From UBA8337 sp965221415 (GTDB taxonomy: Bacteria; Pseudomonadota; Alphaproteobacteria; RS24): DNA of 64,000 nucleotides. Location: contig OZ244887.1 in assembly GCA_965221415.1 (NCBI GenBank), forward strand, positions 682,001 to 746,000, read 5' to 3'. Shown here in pieces: positions 7,720 through 16,745 of this stretch. A model generated the notes under the pieces. That model made no database searches. It had not been told where the DNA came from and worked only from the letters and a program-made list of their open reading frames with translations. Each line of letters begins with the position of its first letter. Position 1 is the stretch's first letter. Position numbers and translations under genes: made by a program.

Positions 7720-9273
7720 CTATCCTCCGAACACGATTTCGGGCAGCCATGTTGCCAACTGCGGGAATATCGCCAATAGGGCTAACATGGCCAGTTGAAT
7801 AAGCACAAACGGAATCGCGCCTTTGTAGATTTGCGCCGTGCGGATGCTGGCCGGCGCAACGCCGCGCAAATAAAACAGCGCAAAGCCAAATGGCGGCGTT
7901 AGAAAACTGGTTTGCAGATTGATGGCCATCATCACGCCGAGCCAAACGGGGTCAACACCCATCGCGAGCAGAATGGGGCCGACAATCGGCACGACAACAA
8001 AGATAATCTCGATGAAATCGAGAAAGAATCCGAGGATGAACATAATCAGCATGACCAGTGCGACGGCTGTCCATTTGCCGCCCGGCAGGCCTTCGAGCAG
8101 GGTTTGGATGGTTTCATCGCCGCCAAGCCCGCGAAACACTAGCGAGAATAAAGCCGCGCCGATGAGAATGACAAACACCATCGATGTCGTGTGGGTGGTG
8201 GCGCGCACCACGCGGCCGAGTACGTCGCTGTGCCACGCTTTATATAGGCTGACAAAAACCGCACTGGCGATGATGGCGCACAAGCCTATGGCAATAGCGA
8301 TGGCGATGGTGTCGCTCAGTGAAATAGTGTCGCGTGCGAGGCGCAAGTCCATGAGGCTGGTTTGTACGACCAGAGCGATGAGCGCCAGCGCGCCCATGCG
8401 GACAAGTCGACTGGCACCCATCAGGCGGTCACCTGCGAGCAGCACCGTGCCAATCGCCCCGACGGATGCGGCTTCGGTTGGTGTGGCAATGCCGCCCAGA
8501 ATAGATCCTAATACGGCGATAATCAGAAAAATCGGCGGCAGCAAAGCGCGCAGCAAGGCACCTAGCGCAACCGCCTCGCTTGCTTCTGAGCGGGGAGCTT
8601 TGTGGGGTTGCGTGTAGGCGACGAAAAGCTGATAGCAGATATATAATCCGACGAGCACCAGTCCGGGGATGAGTGAGCCAGCGAACAGCTCACCGACCGA
8701 GACTGTTTCGGGCGAGAAAATACCTTGCTCTAATTGTGCTTTTTGATAGGCGTTGGCGATGACATCGCCGAGCAGCACGAGTACGATAGAGGGCGGGATG
8801 ATTTGGCCTAATGTGCCTGCTGCGGCAATCGAGCCGGTCGCGAGTGCAGGGTCGTAGCCGCGTTTCAGCATGGTCGGCAGCGATAGCAATCCCATGGTGA
8901 CGACGGTCGCCCCGACAATCCCCGTCGAGGCGGCCAAGAGCGCGCCGACAATCGATACGGAAATGCCTAAGCCGCCCCGCAAAGCACCGAATAGGCGGCT
9001 CATATTTTCGAGCAAATCCTCGGCGATGCGGGCGCGCTCAAGCATTGTTCCCATGAAAACAAATAGCGGCACGGCCATCAGAACCTCATTGGTCATTGTG
9101 CCGAATATGCGCTGCGGCAGGGCGTAAAAGAATCCGATATCGAAAATCCCAAACATCTGCCCGAGCAACCCGAAAGCCAATGCCGTGCCTGCCAATGTGA
9201 AGGCGACAGGAAAGCCTGCCATTAAAAGCGCACATGCGGCAGCGAACATAATCAGGTCAAGGGTTTCAGCCAT
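7720..9273 (-). CDS. TRAP transporter large permease (DctM type)
   Basis: The 517-residue protein is the 12-TM-class large membrane subunit of a tripartite ATP-independent periplasmic transporter, which uses the sodium or proton gradient to import organic acids. Family traits include the N-terminal AGFPVAFTLAGTALAFG, VPLFVFMGTMLERARIAEDL near residue 75, and TGIVGATVVTMGLLSLPTML. Its last third carries FLDFIEIIFVVVPIVGP and LQTSFLTPPFGFALFYLRG. I place the start at ATG 9273, with GGGGAGG six bases upstream; an in-frame TTG lies five codons earlier. It overlaps the dctQ-type gene by eight bases. Confidence 0.93.
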   Translation of the reverse strand: MAETLDLIMFAAACALLMAGFPVAFTLAGTALAFGLLGQMFGIFDIGFFYALPQRIFGTMTNEVLMAVPLFVFMGTMLERARIAEDLLENMSRLFGALRGGLGISVSIVGALLAASTGIVGATVVTMGLLSLPTMLKRGYDPALATGSIAAAGTLGQIIPPSIVLVLLGDVIANAYQKAQLEQGIFSPETVSVGELFAGSLIPGLVLVGLYICYQLFVAYTQPHKAPRSEASEAVALGALLRALLPPIFLIIAVLGSILGGIATPTEAASVGAIGTVLLAGDRLMGASRLVRMGALALIALVVQTSLMDLRLARDTISLSDTIAIAIAIGLCAIIASAVFVSLYKAWHSDVLGRVVRATTHTTSMVFVILIGAALFSLVFRGLGGDETIQTLLEGLPGGKWTAVALVMLIMFILGFFLDFIEIIFVVVPIVGPILLAMGVDPVWLGVMMAINLQTSFLTPPFGFALFYLRGVAPASIRTAQIYKGAIPFVLIQLAMLALLAIFPQLATWLPEIVFGG

Positions 9274-9790
9274 TATCGGCCTCCCCAAGGACTAGCGCGA
9301 CGGCATTTTTGATAATATGCGAGACCGCTTGCAGCGCCATTTGGACGGCGAAAATCAATATGACGGTTTTGAGCAAATACACGCCTTGAATACCGCTTGT
9401 CTCGCGTGAGCCTTCGCGCACTGACCAAGATATCGACACATAGTCAATCGACACATAGGCGAGTAAACCGCAAAACGGCAATATCAGCAGTAAGCATCCG
9501 AGCATGTTGATGAGTGCTTTGCGCGGCGCGGTGGCGCGGGCGTAAAATATATCGACCCGCACATGCGCATCTTGCAAAAGCGTGTCGGCGGCGGCCATCA
9601 TAAACAGGATGGCGTGCATATAGATGATGGCCTCTTGCGCCATGATAGAGCCAATGCCGAACACATAGCGCAGTATCACGACGCTAAACTGAACCAGCAC
9701 CATGGCCAAGGCAGCCCACGCGACAGCGCGGCCAATTTTGTGATTGAGCAAGTCAATCAGCGCACTCAGCCGCATCAAACTTGCTATCAT
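9266..9790 (-). CDS. TRAP transporter small permease (DctQ type)
   Basis: A 174-residue membrane protein with four predicted membrane segments, matching the small subunit of TRAP transporters. The stretch SVVILRYVFGIGSIMAQEA followed by MHAILFMMAAADTLLQDAHVRVDIFY is characteristic: DctQ proteins carry a R-Y-x-F segment and then a H-V-R-V-D motif. It lies between the substrate-binding protein (4-base gap) and the large permease (8-base overlap), so the three genes form one transcript in the order dctP-dctQ-dctM. Confidence 0.92.
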   Translation of the reverse strand: MIASLMRLSALIDLLNHKIGRAVAWAALAMVLVQFSVVILRYVFGIGSIMAQEAIIYMHAILFMMAAADTLLQDAHVRVDIFYARATAPRKALINMLGCLLLILPFCGLLAYVSIDYVSISWSVREGSRETSGIQGVYLLKTVILIFAVQMALQAVSHIIKNAVALVLGEADNG

Positions 9791-9794
9791 AATG

Positions 9795-10877
9795 TTAAAC
9801 GCTGCGACGGGTTTGGGTATAGGATTCCTCGCTCACGGCACCCCACCGCATCGAGTTTTCTAACGACGCTCGAAAACTCGCATAAACTTTCGCTGTAAAG
9901 GCATCCTTGGCGGCGGCTTCTTGCAAGACTTCGGTCGAGGTGGCTTTCAGTGCGCGCATGATGTCGGGCGCGAAGCTGCGCACTTGCACTTTGTGCTTTT
10001 TCACCAATGTGTCGAGCGCGTTGGCGTTTTTGTAATTATATTCGCTGGTGGTGTAATCATTTTCGGCAGCACACGCATTGCGGATGATGGACTGGTGCGC
10101 CTTGCTTAGCGAGTTCCACACGTCCAGATTTATCCCCGTTGAAAGCCCCGCGCCGGGTTCGTGAAAGCCCGGGCAATAGTAGATTTTGGTGATTTGGTGG
10201 AATCCGAACGCCATATCGTTCCATGGGCCGACCCATTCGCTGGCGTCAATCGCGCCGCTTTTCATGGCTGGGAAAATCTCGCCGCCGGGCAGCGCGACCG
10301 CCGCCGCTCCAAGCCGACGCATGACTTCGCCGCCGAGACCTGGCATACGGACTTTCAATCCTTTAAAATCGTCGAGCGTGTTGATTTCTTTATTGAACCA
10401 GCCGCCCATTTGCACGCCTGTATTGGCCGACTGAAACGCGATGACGTTGAATTTGGCCGATAGCTGTTGCCATAAGTCTTGCCCGCCGCCAAAATTGAGC
10501 CATGCGTTTAGCTCTTGCGCGGTCATACCAAAGGGGACAGCGGTGAAAAAATTAAAGGCGGGGGATTTGCCCTGCCAATAATATTCTGCCCCACTATACA
10601 TGTCGGCTGTGCCAGTTGAGACAGCGTCGAAGCTATCAAATGCGCCGACCAATTCGCCTGCGGCGTAGATTTTGATGTCGAGTTCACCATCGCTCATATC
10701 GCGCACACGTTTGGCGATGTTCTCAGGCGAGGTGCCAAGGCCGGGGAAGTTTTTTGGCCATGTGGTGACCATTTTCAAACGTCGTTTGCCTGCTGCATAG
10801 ACGGGTGCAGCAATGCTTGCGGCGGCTGTTCCCGTTAGCAGTCCTCCAAGAAGTTTACGGCGCGCAAGTTTTGACAT
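9795..10877 (-). CDS. TRAP transporter substrate-binding protein (DctP family, TakP-like)
   Basis: The periplasmic solute receptor of the TRAP system, 360 residues. The N terminus SKLARRKLLGG followed by a hydrophobic stretch ending APVYA looks like a twin-arginine signal peptide, so the protein may be exported folded. The mature part begins KRRLKMVTTWPKNFPGLGTS, and ASEWVGPWNDMAFGFHQ and YYCPGFHEPG resemble the TakP/lactate subgroup that binds small 2-oxo or 2-hydroxy acids. The exact substrate is an inference. It is the first gene of the dctP-dctQ-dctM operon. Confidence 0.92.
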   Translation of the reverse strand: MSKLARRKLLGGLLTGTAAASIAAPVYAAGKRRLKMVTTWPKNFPGLGTSPENIAKRVRDMSDGELDIKIYAAGELVGAFDSFDAVSTGTADMYSGAEYYWQGKSPAFNFFTAVPFGMTAQELNAWLNFGGGQDLWQQLSAKFNVIAFQSANTGVQMGGWFNKEINTLDDFKGLKVRMPGLGGEVMRRLGAAAVALPGGEIFPAMKSGAIDASEWVGPWNDMAFGFHQITKIYYCPGFHEPGAGLSTGINLDVWNSLSKAHQSIIRNACAAENDYTTSEYNYKNANALDTLVKKHKVQVRSFAPDIMRALKATSTEVLQEAAAKDAFTAKVYASFRASLENSMRWGAVSEESYTQTRRSV

Positions 10878-10897
10878 TTTCGTTCCTTTCCAGAGTG

Positions 10898-11608
10898 TTA
10901 TTCCCAGCCGTCTTTTCCGAGTGTTTGAAACGGCGTGAAGCGCTTCTTATAAGACATTTTTGCGCAATCTTCTATCAAATAGCCGAGATATACATGCGGC
11001 AGGTCAAGTTCTGCGGCTTGGCGGAGTTGGTCGAGAATAATAAAACTGCCAAGGCTGCGGGCATCTTGCGTCGGGTCGAAAAACGAATACACCAGTGAGA
11101 GGCCGTCGCTCATCTTATCGCGCAGCAAGCAGGCAAGCAGCGTGCCATCGGCATCGCGATATTCTATCAGCTCTGTATCGACGGATGTTTCTTCCACCAT
11201 CGACATATAATCGAGGGGTGTCATATCGGCCATGCCGCCGTGTGCGTGGCGGCTGTCGAGATAATGGCGCAGCAGACTATATTGCTCGCGCGTGCTTTGC
11301 GGTGTGCCAATCATGCGCTGCAAATCAGCATTGCGCTTGAGGACACGGCGAAAGCTTTTCGAAGGGGTAAAGGCATCGACCAGCACGCGTATCGAACGGC
11401 ACGCCGAACAATCATCGCAAGCGGGGCGATAGGCAATCGTTTGGCTGCGCCGAAAGCCCGCATGGGTCAGCTTATTGTTCAGATTATTCGCGCTATCGCC
11501 CGTCATATGGGTAAACAGCTTGCGCTCCATCTGGCCGTCTAAATACGGACACGGCATCGGTTCGGTAATAAAGAACGAGGGAAGAAGATGGCCAGTTGAC
11601 TGGTTCAT
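10898..11608 (-). CDS. bpt: Aspartate/glutamate leucyltransferase Bpt
   Basis: Bpt moves leucine from Leu-tRNA to proteins with N-terminal Asp or Glu, which marks them for ClpS/ClpAP degradation in the bacterial N-end-rule pathway. The 236-residue protein is related to eukaryotic arginyl-transferases. Visible blocks are CPYLDGQMERKLFTHM near the N terminus, YRPACDDCSACRSIRV at about residues 60-75, and SLVYSFFDP, LGSFIILDQL and YLGYLIEDCAKMSYKKRF in the C-terminal GNAT-like half. It lies 21 bases downstream of the SLC13-type permease... on the same strand it precedes the TRAP genes but is separated from them by 20 bases. Confidence 0.93.
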   Translation of the reverse strand: MNQSTGHLLPSFFITEPMPCPYLDGQMERKLFTHMTGDSANNLNNKLTHAGFRRSQTIAYRPACDDCSACRSIRVLVDAFTPSKSFRRVLKRNADLQRMIGTPQSTREQYSLLRHYLDSRHAHGGMADMTPLDYMSMVEETSVDTELIEYRDADGTLLACLLRDKMSDGLSLVYSFFDPTQDARSLGSFIILDQLRQAAELDLPHVYLGYLIEDCAKMSYKKRFTPFQTLGKDGWE

Positions 11609-11623
11609 GGGACGATTGCTTCC

Positions 11624-13450
11624 TTAAAGGCCGAAATACCATGGCGCAAAGAGTGAGTAAGTTAACCATAAAAGGATAATCAGCGGAATGCCAGCGCGCA
11701 TAAAGTCGGTGAACCGAAAATTACCCGGCGTCATCACCAGCAGATTTGTCTGATAGGCAATCGGTGTCGCAAAGCTGCAATTGGCGGCAAAAATCACCGC
11801 CAGAATAAACGCCATCGGGTCGACATTAAGCGTTGTGGCAAGGCTCACGGCCAGCGGCGTAAACAGCACGGCGGTGGCGTTATTGGACAGCATATTGGTG
11901 ATAATCGCGCATAATAAAAAGAACGCGGACAGAATAACCGCTGGTGCTGCGCCCTCAAAAAAGGCTAAAAAGTTCTGCGTGATAAGCTCTGCGCCGCCCG
12001 TCACCGACATCGCTTGCGCCATGGCTAAGGCCGCCGCCACCACGACGAAAATGCGCAAATCAAAACCACGTGTGGCTTGGCGTATGTTCAACACGCCGCT
12101 CAACACCATGGTGACCGCACCCGCCATCGCCGCGACAACAATCGGCACGACGCCCGATGCGGCGGCCAAAACGGTAGCGGCAAAAATCGTGCGCGCCAAT
12201 CCCGCTTTTGCAAATCGAGGTAGTTCGCGGGTTGACCATTCGAGCAGCAAAGTATCGCGATTATGGCGCAAGCCTTCGATGGCGGTTTGCTGCCCCATAA
12301 CCAGTAAGACATCGCCTGCCTCGAGCCGCAGGTCGCTCATTTCGTGGCGCAACATCCGCGCACGGCGTTGCAGTCCGATGATGAGACAATCGGTTGTGTG
12401 GGTGAACCCCGTTTGGCCGATAGCGCGTCCATTCATCCGAGACCCCGGCGCGATAACAAGTTCAGCCAGCACCAAATCTTCGCCTGCTTCGCTGGTGTTC
12501 GGGACATGGCGCAATAAATAGGCGCGTAAGGGATGGTCTTTCGCGGCGAGCGCATCGCCAATCTCACGGCGCGTGGCGGCGATAAATAGCCTATCGCCGA
12601 CTTTCAATGTATGGTCGTCAAACGGCGGCAGTAACTTTTCGCCACCGCTTTCGAGCATTTGTAACGTCATGCCCGATAGAGCTGGCAAAAACCCTGCGGC
12701 CATTTGCGCGCCAATAAGTTGGTCACCCGCCCGCAAGCGTAACTCGATGATGAATTGCCGTCCTGAATCGGTATCTGGCGCGGTTTCGCTATCTTCGCGC
12801 GTGCCTAAAATATGCGGCATAATAAACAAGACATAGATGCTGCCGACACCCATCATCACGAGGCCGGGTAGGGTCTGGTCGAAAAACCCGATTTGCTGCC
12901 CCCCATGACGCAAGGCTGTGTCGGCCACTAGCAAATTGGTCGACGAGCCGATGAGGGTCAGCATGCCGCCCAGAATCGTGATGAAACTCAAGCTCATCAT
13001 ATAGGGGGTGGCTTTGGCATTGGCACGACCCGCCATCGCGACCAATATCGGAATGGTCATCAGCACGACGGGGGTGTTGTTCAAAAACGCAGAGAAAATC
13101 ATCGCGCCGAGCAAAATGGTGATAATCGCCAATAGAGGCTTGCGCGCGGCGCGGCGTGAGGCTTGGTCGATGAGTTTCTCAATCGCCCCCGACTGAAACA
13201 GCCCCTGCGCCATCACCAATAAGGCCATGATGGTTATCAGCGCAGGATTGCCAAACCCCGCCAGAATATCACCGCTACTCAGCAGCAGATGGCCATCGGC
13301 ATCGCTCATGGGCAGCGCGCTGAATAGCAGCAGCAAAGCGGCGAGTACCAATAGTGAGGTCATCTCCATCGAAATGCGCTCGCTGGCATAGGATATCATG
13401 GCGAGAAAAATAACAAGGAAGCTCGCCCACATATGGAATTGTTCACTCAT
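11624..13450 (-). CDS. SLC13/DASS-type permease with two RCK_C domains
   Basis: A 608-residue polytopic membrane protein of the divalent anion:sodium symporter (SLC13/CitT) superfamily. The two membrane halves flank a soluble middle part (about residues 190-390) with two TrkA-C/RCK_C-like domains, for example VGDRLFIAATRREIGDAL and LEAGDVLLVMGQQTAIEGL. SNNATAVLFTPLAV and SSTNLLVADTALRHGG are the paired SNT-type hairpin motifs that bind sodium and anion. The substrate (sulfate, dicarboxylate or other) cannot be told. The start is set at ATG 13450; an upstream in-frame GTG/TTG extension would run into the divergent gene. The Shine-Dalgarno signal is weak. Confidence 0.85.
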   Translation of the reverse strand: MSEQFHMWASFLVIFLAMISYASERISMEMTSLLVLAALLLLFSALPMSDADGHLLLSSGDILAGFGNPALITIMALLVMAQGLFQSGAIEKLIDQASRRAARKPLLAIITILLGAMIFSAFLNNTPVVLMTIPILVAMAGRANAKATPYMMSLSFITILGGMLTLIGSSTNLLVADTALRHGGQQIGFFDQTLPGLVMMGVGSIYVLFIMPHILGTREDSETAPDTDSGRQFIIELRLRAGDQLIGAQMAAGFLPALSGMTLQMLESGGEKLLPPFDDHTLKVGDRLFIAATRREIGDALAAKDHPLRAYLLRHVPNTSEAGEDLVLAELVIAPGSRMNGRAIGQTGFTHTTDCLIIGLQRRARMLRHEMSDLRLEAGDVLLVMGQQTAIEGLRHNRDTLLLEWSTRELPRFAKAGLARTIFAATVLAAASGVVPIVVAAMAGAVTMVLSGVLNIRQATRGFDLRIFVVVAAALAMAQAMSVTGGAELITQNFLAFFEGAAPAVILSAFFLLCAIITNMLSNNATAVLFTPLAVSLATTLNVDPMAFILAVIFAANCSFATPIAYQTNLLVMTPGNFRFTDFMRAGIPLIILLWLTYSLFAPWYFGL

Positions 13451-13515
13451 CCGATGACTATACAGCGAAATTGCTCTATCCTCTATATTTACTGAAACGC
13501 AGCTGAGGATACCTA

Positions 13516-14403
13516 ATGACAAAATGCGGCTTTATTGGATTGGGCGTCATGGGGTTCCCGATGGCGGGCCATTTGGCCACCGCAGGGCTTGAGGTCACGG
13601 TATATAATCGCACGCCCGCCAAGGCAGACGCTTGGGTCGCGCAATATCAGGGACATAAAGCAGACAGCCCCCGTGCGGCGGCAGAAAACGCCGATTTCGT
13701 CTTTACCTGTGTTGGCAATGATGATGATTTGCGTGCCGTTGTACTTGGCACAGATGGTGCGCTCGCGGGCATGAAGGCGGGCGCGATATTGATTGACCAC
13801 ACGACGACATCCGCCGAAGTCGCGCGCGAATTGGCGGCGGCGTGTATCGCGCAACAAGCCACGATGCTGGATGCCCCCGTATCGGGCGGCGAGGCGGGGG
13901 CTATCGCGGGCGCTTTGACAATTATGGTCGGCGGTACTAGCGATTGTTTTGCCCGCGCCGAACCCGTGATGGCGCATTTTGCCCGCGCCAGTAAATTATT
14001 AGGGTCGGCGGGTGCGGGGCAATTGGCCAAAATGGTAAATCAGATTTGCATCGGTGGATTGGTGCAAGGGCTGGCGGAGGCTTTGAACTTTGCCGACAAA
14101 GCAGGGCTGGATGCGCGGGCGGTGATTGAGACAATTTCCAAAGGGGCGGCGCAAAGCTGGCAGATGGAAAATCGTTATGAAACGATGATAGATGACCAGT
14201 TTGATTTCGGTTTCGCGGTTGATTGGATGGTGAAAGACTTGACGATTGTGCTAGACGAAGCCGCGCGCAATGGAGCAAACATCCCGATAACGCAAATTGT
14301 GAAATCCTATTACGAAGACATACAAGCCATGGGCGGCGGGCGTTGGGACACGTCGAGCCTCATCCGACGACTGCGCGATTTGGAGTCAATACCACACGGG
14401 TGA
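13516..14403 (+). CDS. NAD(P)-dependent beta-hydroxyacid dehydrogenase
   Basis: A 295-residue member of the 3-hydroxyisobutyrate/tartronate-semialdehyde/6-phosphogluconate dehydrogenase family. The Rossmann glycine motif GFIGLGVMGFPMAGHL sits at residues 5-20, the substrate loop DAPVSGGEAGA near 119-129, and the catalytic lysine in GAGQLAKMVNQ near 171. It is clearly a paralogue of the mmsB product at 19988 but has a distinct C-terminal half (NQICIGGLVQGLAEAL). Its substrate is unknown; glyoxylate, succinic semialdehyde and hydroxyisobutyrate reductions are all known in the family. It diverges from the SLC13-type gene with 65 bases between them. Confidence 0.9.
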   Translation: MTKCGFIGLGVMGFPMAGHLATAGLEVTVYNRTPAKADAWVAQYQGHKADSPRAAAENADFVFTCVGNDDDLRAVVLGTDGALAGMKAGAILIDHTTTSAEVARELAAACIAQQATMLDAPVSGGEAGAIAGALTIMVGGTSDCFARAEPVMAHFARASKLLGSAGAGQLAKMVNQICIGGLVQGLAEALNFADKAGLDARAVIETISKGAAQSWQMENRYETMIDDQFDFGFAVDWMVKDLTIVLDEAARNGANIPITQIVKSYYEDIQAMGGGRWDTSSLIRRLRDLESIPHG

Positions 14404-14462
14404 CAAAAGTTTAAAAAACAGTTTTTGTGTAACATCTTTATTTGTAGATTATCTCTTACAAG

Positions 14463-14468
14463 TATAAT
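14463..14468 (+). promoter_or_regulatory. Candidate -10 box of the S8 autotransporter gene
   Basis: A perfect TATAAT lies 27 bases before the ATG at 14496, in a short AT-rich gap that contrasts with the surrounding coding DNA. A TTGTAG at 14442-14447 is the only -35-like hexamer nearby, with a spacer of only 15 bases. The promoter call therefore rests on the -10 box and composition. Confidence 0.4.
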
Positions 14469-14495
14469 TTTTTACTTAAAGAGAGTGTTATTATC

Positions 14496-16745
14496 ATGTT
14501 TACATATATTGAGTTTAAAAGTAATAAGTTAAATAGTATTTGCAAAGCGTGGCTCACACAGCGTCTGCCGATTTGGGATAGATATGCGCGCGCGGTTTTT
14601 CTGGCGGGGGTTCTTCCTTTATTGCTTGGGCTTGCTGCTTGTGGCGCTGATGAGGGCAGCAGTCCTACTGGTAATCCGGGCGGCAGCGCAGGAGGCGGTG
14701 ACACGCTTGGTGGGGGTGTCGAGGTTTTATCTGAGAACAGACGGGTGCGTGCCAATATTGTTCCGCCGCCGCCACCTCCGCCGCCAGATGATGGGCTTAC
14801 CAGAGTGGGTGCTGTGCCGAGTGGTTGGGAACAAGACGCAGAAGTTTGGGCAGAGCATGCCGAGTTTCGCGGCCAGACGGGGCTGCGTATGATTCAGGCA
14901 GCCAACGCCTATGCCAAAGGTATAACGGGCGATGGTATCACGATAGGCTTTGTGGATACGGGTCTGGATGTCGACCATCCAGAGTTTGCTGGCAAGAACA
15001 TTGTGCTTAACGACCAGTCTGGTCTGACATCGACGAGCAATTCGCAGTTGCGCCATGGCACGAGTGTTGCCTCGATTGCGTTGGGGGCGCGTGGTACGGG
15101 AAGTGAGATTCACGGTGTTGCTTTTGACGCTGACCCTGCCATGTGGAGCTTGCAGTTGAATAGTGGCTATCTGTCGATTGATGACAGCATTTTGCAGGAA
15201 GCTGTGGCGACGCTAGAGGAGAATGGCGTGCAAATTATCAATCACAGTTGGGGCTATAGCTCAACGCTCAATGTCGATGTTATGGAGGCGCAGCAGGCGT
15301 TTCTTGAAAATAATTTTGGCGAGACACTGGAGAGGATACGAAGTGGCAAGTCCATCCATGTTTGGGCGGCGGGCAATAGGTCGAGCGATAACATTGCGGT
15401 GTCGTCGGCTTGGTCGGTGTTTTTCCCTGAACTGGCGGGATATAATCTGGTTGTTGCGGCACTTGGCAATGATGGGGCGATTGGTCGTCTTAGTAATAAA
15501 TGTGGCGCGGCGTATAATCATTGTCTTTCGGCTCCGGGTGGGGTGACGGCTGGCGAACGGGCTTATACGCGTACGGCGCGTGCGGGCGGTGGATATCTTT
15601 TAGGCTATGGCACGAGTTATGCTGTGCCATATGTCTCTGGTGTGTTGGCGCTGATGATGCAGGCGTTTGGCGACCAGCTTTCATTACCAGAATATTCCGG
15701 GCGGATATTGGCGACGGCTGATAAATCGGGCATTTACGCCGATAAGGCAGTTTATGGGCAAGGGGTGGTTGATATTGATGCTGCCTTGGTGCCGTTTGAG
15801 ATTAGTTCTATTCCGTTGCCTTCGGGTGGGTTGGCGACGATTACGGGAACGGGTCTTGATGGCGGTGCTTTGCCGAGCGAGGTGATTGAACGGCTAGAGC
15901 GTGAACAAATCATCATATTGGATGGTTTGGACACGCCGTTCACCACGAGTTTGGTTACGCCATCGCAGCGGCGTCAAGATACTGAGCGTGTGCAAACGCG
16001 GGTGCAGAATCTCAAAGTGACTGACCGCATGAACGCGATTGCGCGTGGCCATGATGCCGATGATGGCGCATCTATGCGGCATCCGCTATTGGCCAATTTT
16101 GCCAATACGCAGACGGGTACGAATGAAACGATTGTTTTTTCGGATTGGGCTTTCGCGCCGATGACATTAGGAAAGAGTGCTTTCGGGACTGATGCTGATA
16201 TAAATCGTCAGGGGTTCGGGTTTACGCTAAGTCGCGCAAAGCCGAATAGTCGTATGGCGTTTGGGCTTGTTGGCGAAGAAAACAGCTTTATGTCCACGGC
16301 GGGCACGGGGGCGTTAAAATTGGGGCCGGCGCATAGTGCGTTATTCTCGCTCGGGCGCAGCTTAGAGCTGGGGGAAACGACGCTTACCTTTGATGGGCAT
16401 GTGAGCTTGAGCCAATCATCGGGCGGGTCGTCCAGTCTCGTGGGCGGCATGGAAAGAGCTGTGGCCAGTTCGTTCGGCTTTGGTGTGCATCACGGCGCCC
16501 TCAGCTTGGAGGTCAAGCAGCCGACGTTTTTTGAAACGGGGACGATAAATCTTAACGTTCCGTATAAGCGATTGGCTGGCGGCGAGGTATTGTTTCAGCA
16601 AAAGGATATCCCCATCCGAGGCAGTGTGCGCCCGTTTGAGGTCAGCCTGATGCACAATACCGCGACATTGGGATTTGGTGTGCATGTCGAAAAACACGCC
16701 AACCGTCCCGTCGAGACGACATTCGAGCTGATGCACCGCTTTTAA
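14496..16745 (+). CDS. Subtilisin-like (S8) serine protease autotransporter with lipobox
   Basis: A 749-residue secreted protease. The subtilisin triad is complete: Asp154 in GFVDTGLDVDHPEF, His187 in RHGTSVASIA, Ser374 in GTSYAVPYVSG. The oxyanion Asn is in AAGN at about 291-294. The N terminus has an extended lead, then a hydrophobic segment ending LAAC (Cys49), a good lipoprotein cleavage box, followed by a Gly/Ser/Pro-rich linker with eight prolines. The last roughly 230 residues alternate like a small outer-membrane beta barrel and end in a phenylalanine (MHRF), as type V secretion barrels do. The mixture of lipobox and autotransporter is uncommon but known for some S8 autotransporters. 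It converges with hemB and overlaps it by four bases. The target is unknown. Confidence 0.88.
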   Translation: MFTYIEFKSNKLNSICKAWLTQRLPIWDRYARAVFLAGVLPLLLGLAACGADEGSSPTGNPGGSAGGGDTLGGGVEVLSENRRVRANIVPPPPPPPPDDGLTRVGAVPSGWEQDAEVWAEHAEFRGQTGLRMIQAANAYAKGITGDGITIGFVDTGLDVDHPEFAGKNIVLNDQSGLTSTSNSQLRHGTSVASIALGARGTGSEIHGVAFDADPAMWSLQLNSGYLSIDDSILQEAVATLEENGVQIINHSWGYSSTLNVDVMEAQQAFLENNFGETLERIRSGKSIHVWAAGNRSSDNIAVSSAWSVFFPELAGYNLVVAALGNDGAIGRLSNKCGAAYNHCLSAPGGVTAGERAYTRTARAGGGYLLGYGTSYAVPYVSGVLALMMQAFGDQLSLPEYSGRILATADKSGIYADKAVYGQGVVDIDAALVPFEISSIPLPSGGLATITGTGLDGGALPSEVIERLEREQIIILDGLDTPFTTSLVTPSQRRQDTERVQTRVQNLKVTDRMNAIARGHDADDGASMRHPLLANFANTQTGTNETIVFSDWAFAPMTLGKSAFGTDADINRQGFGFTLSRAKPNSRMAFGLVGEENSFMSTAGTGALKLGPAHSALFSLGRSLELGETTLTFDGHVSLSQSSGGSSSLVGGMERAVASSFGFGVHHGALSLEVKQPTFFETGTINLNVPYKRLAGGEVLFQQKDIPIRGSVRPFEVSLMHNTATLGFGVHVEKHANRPVETTFELMHRF

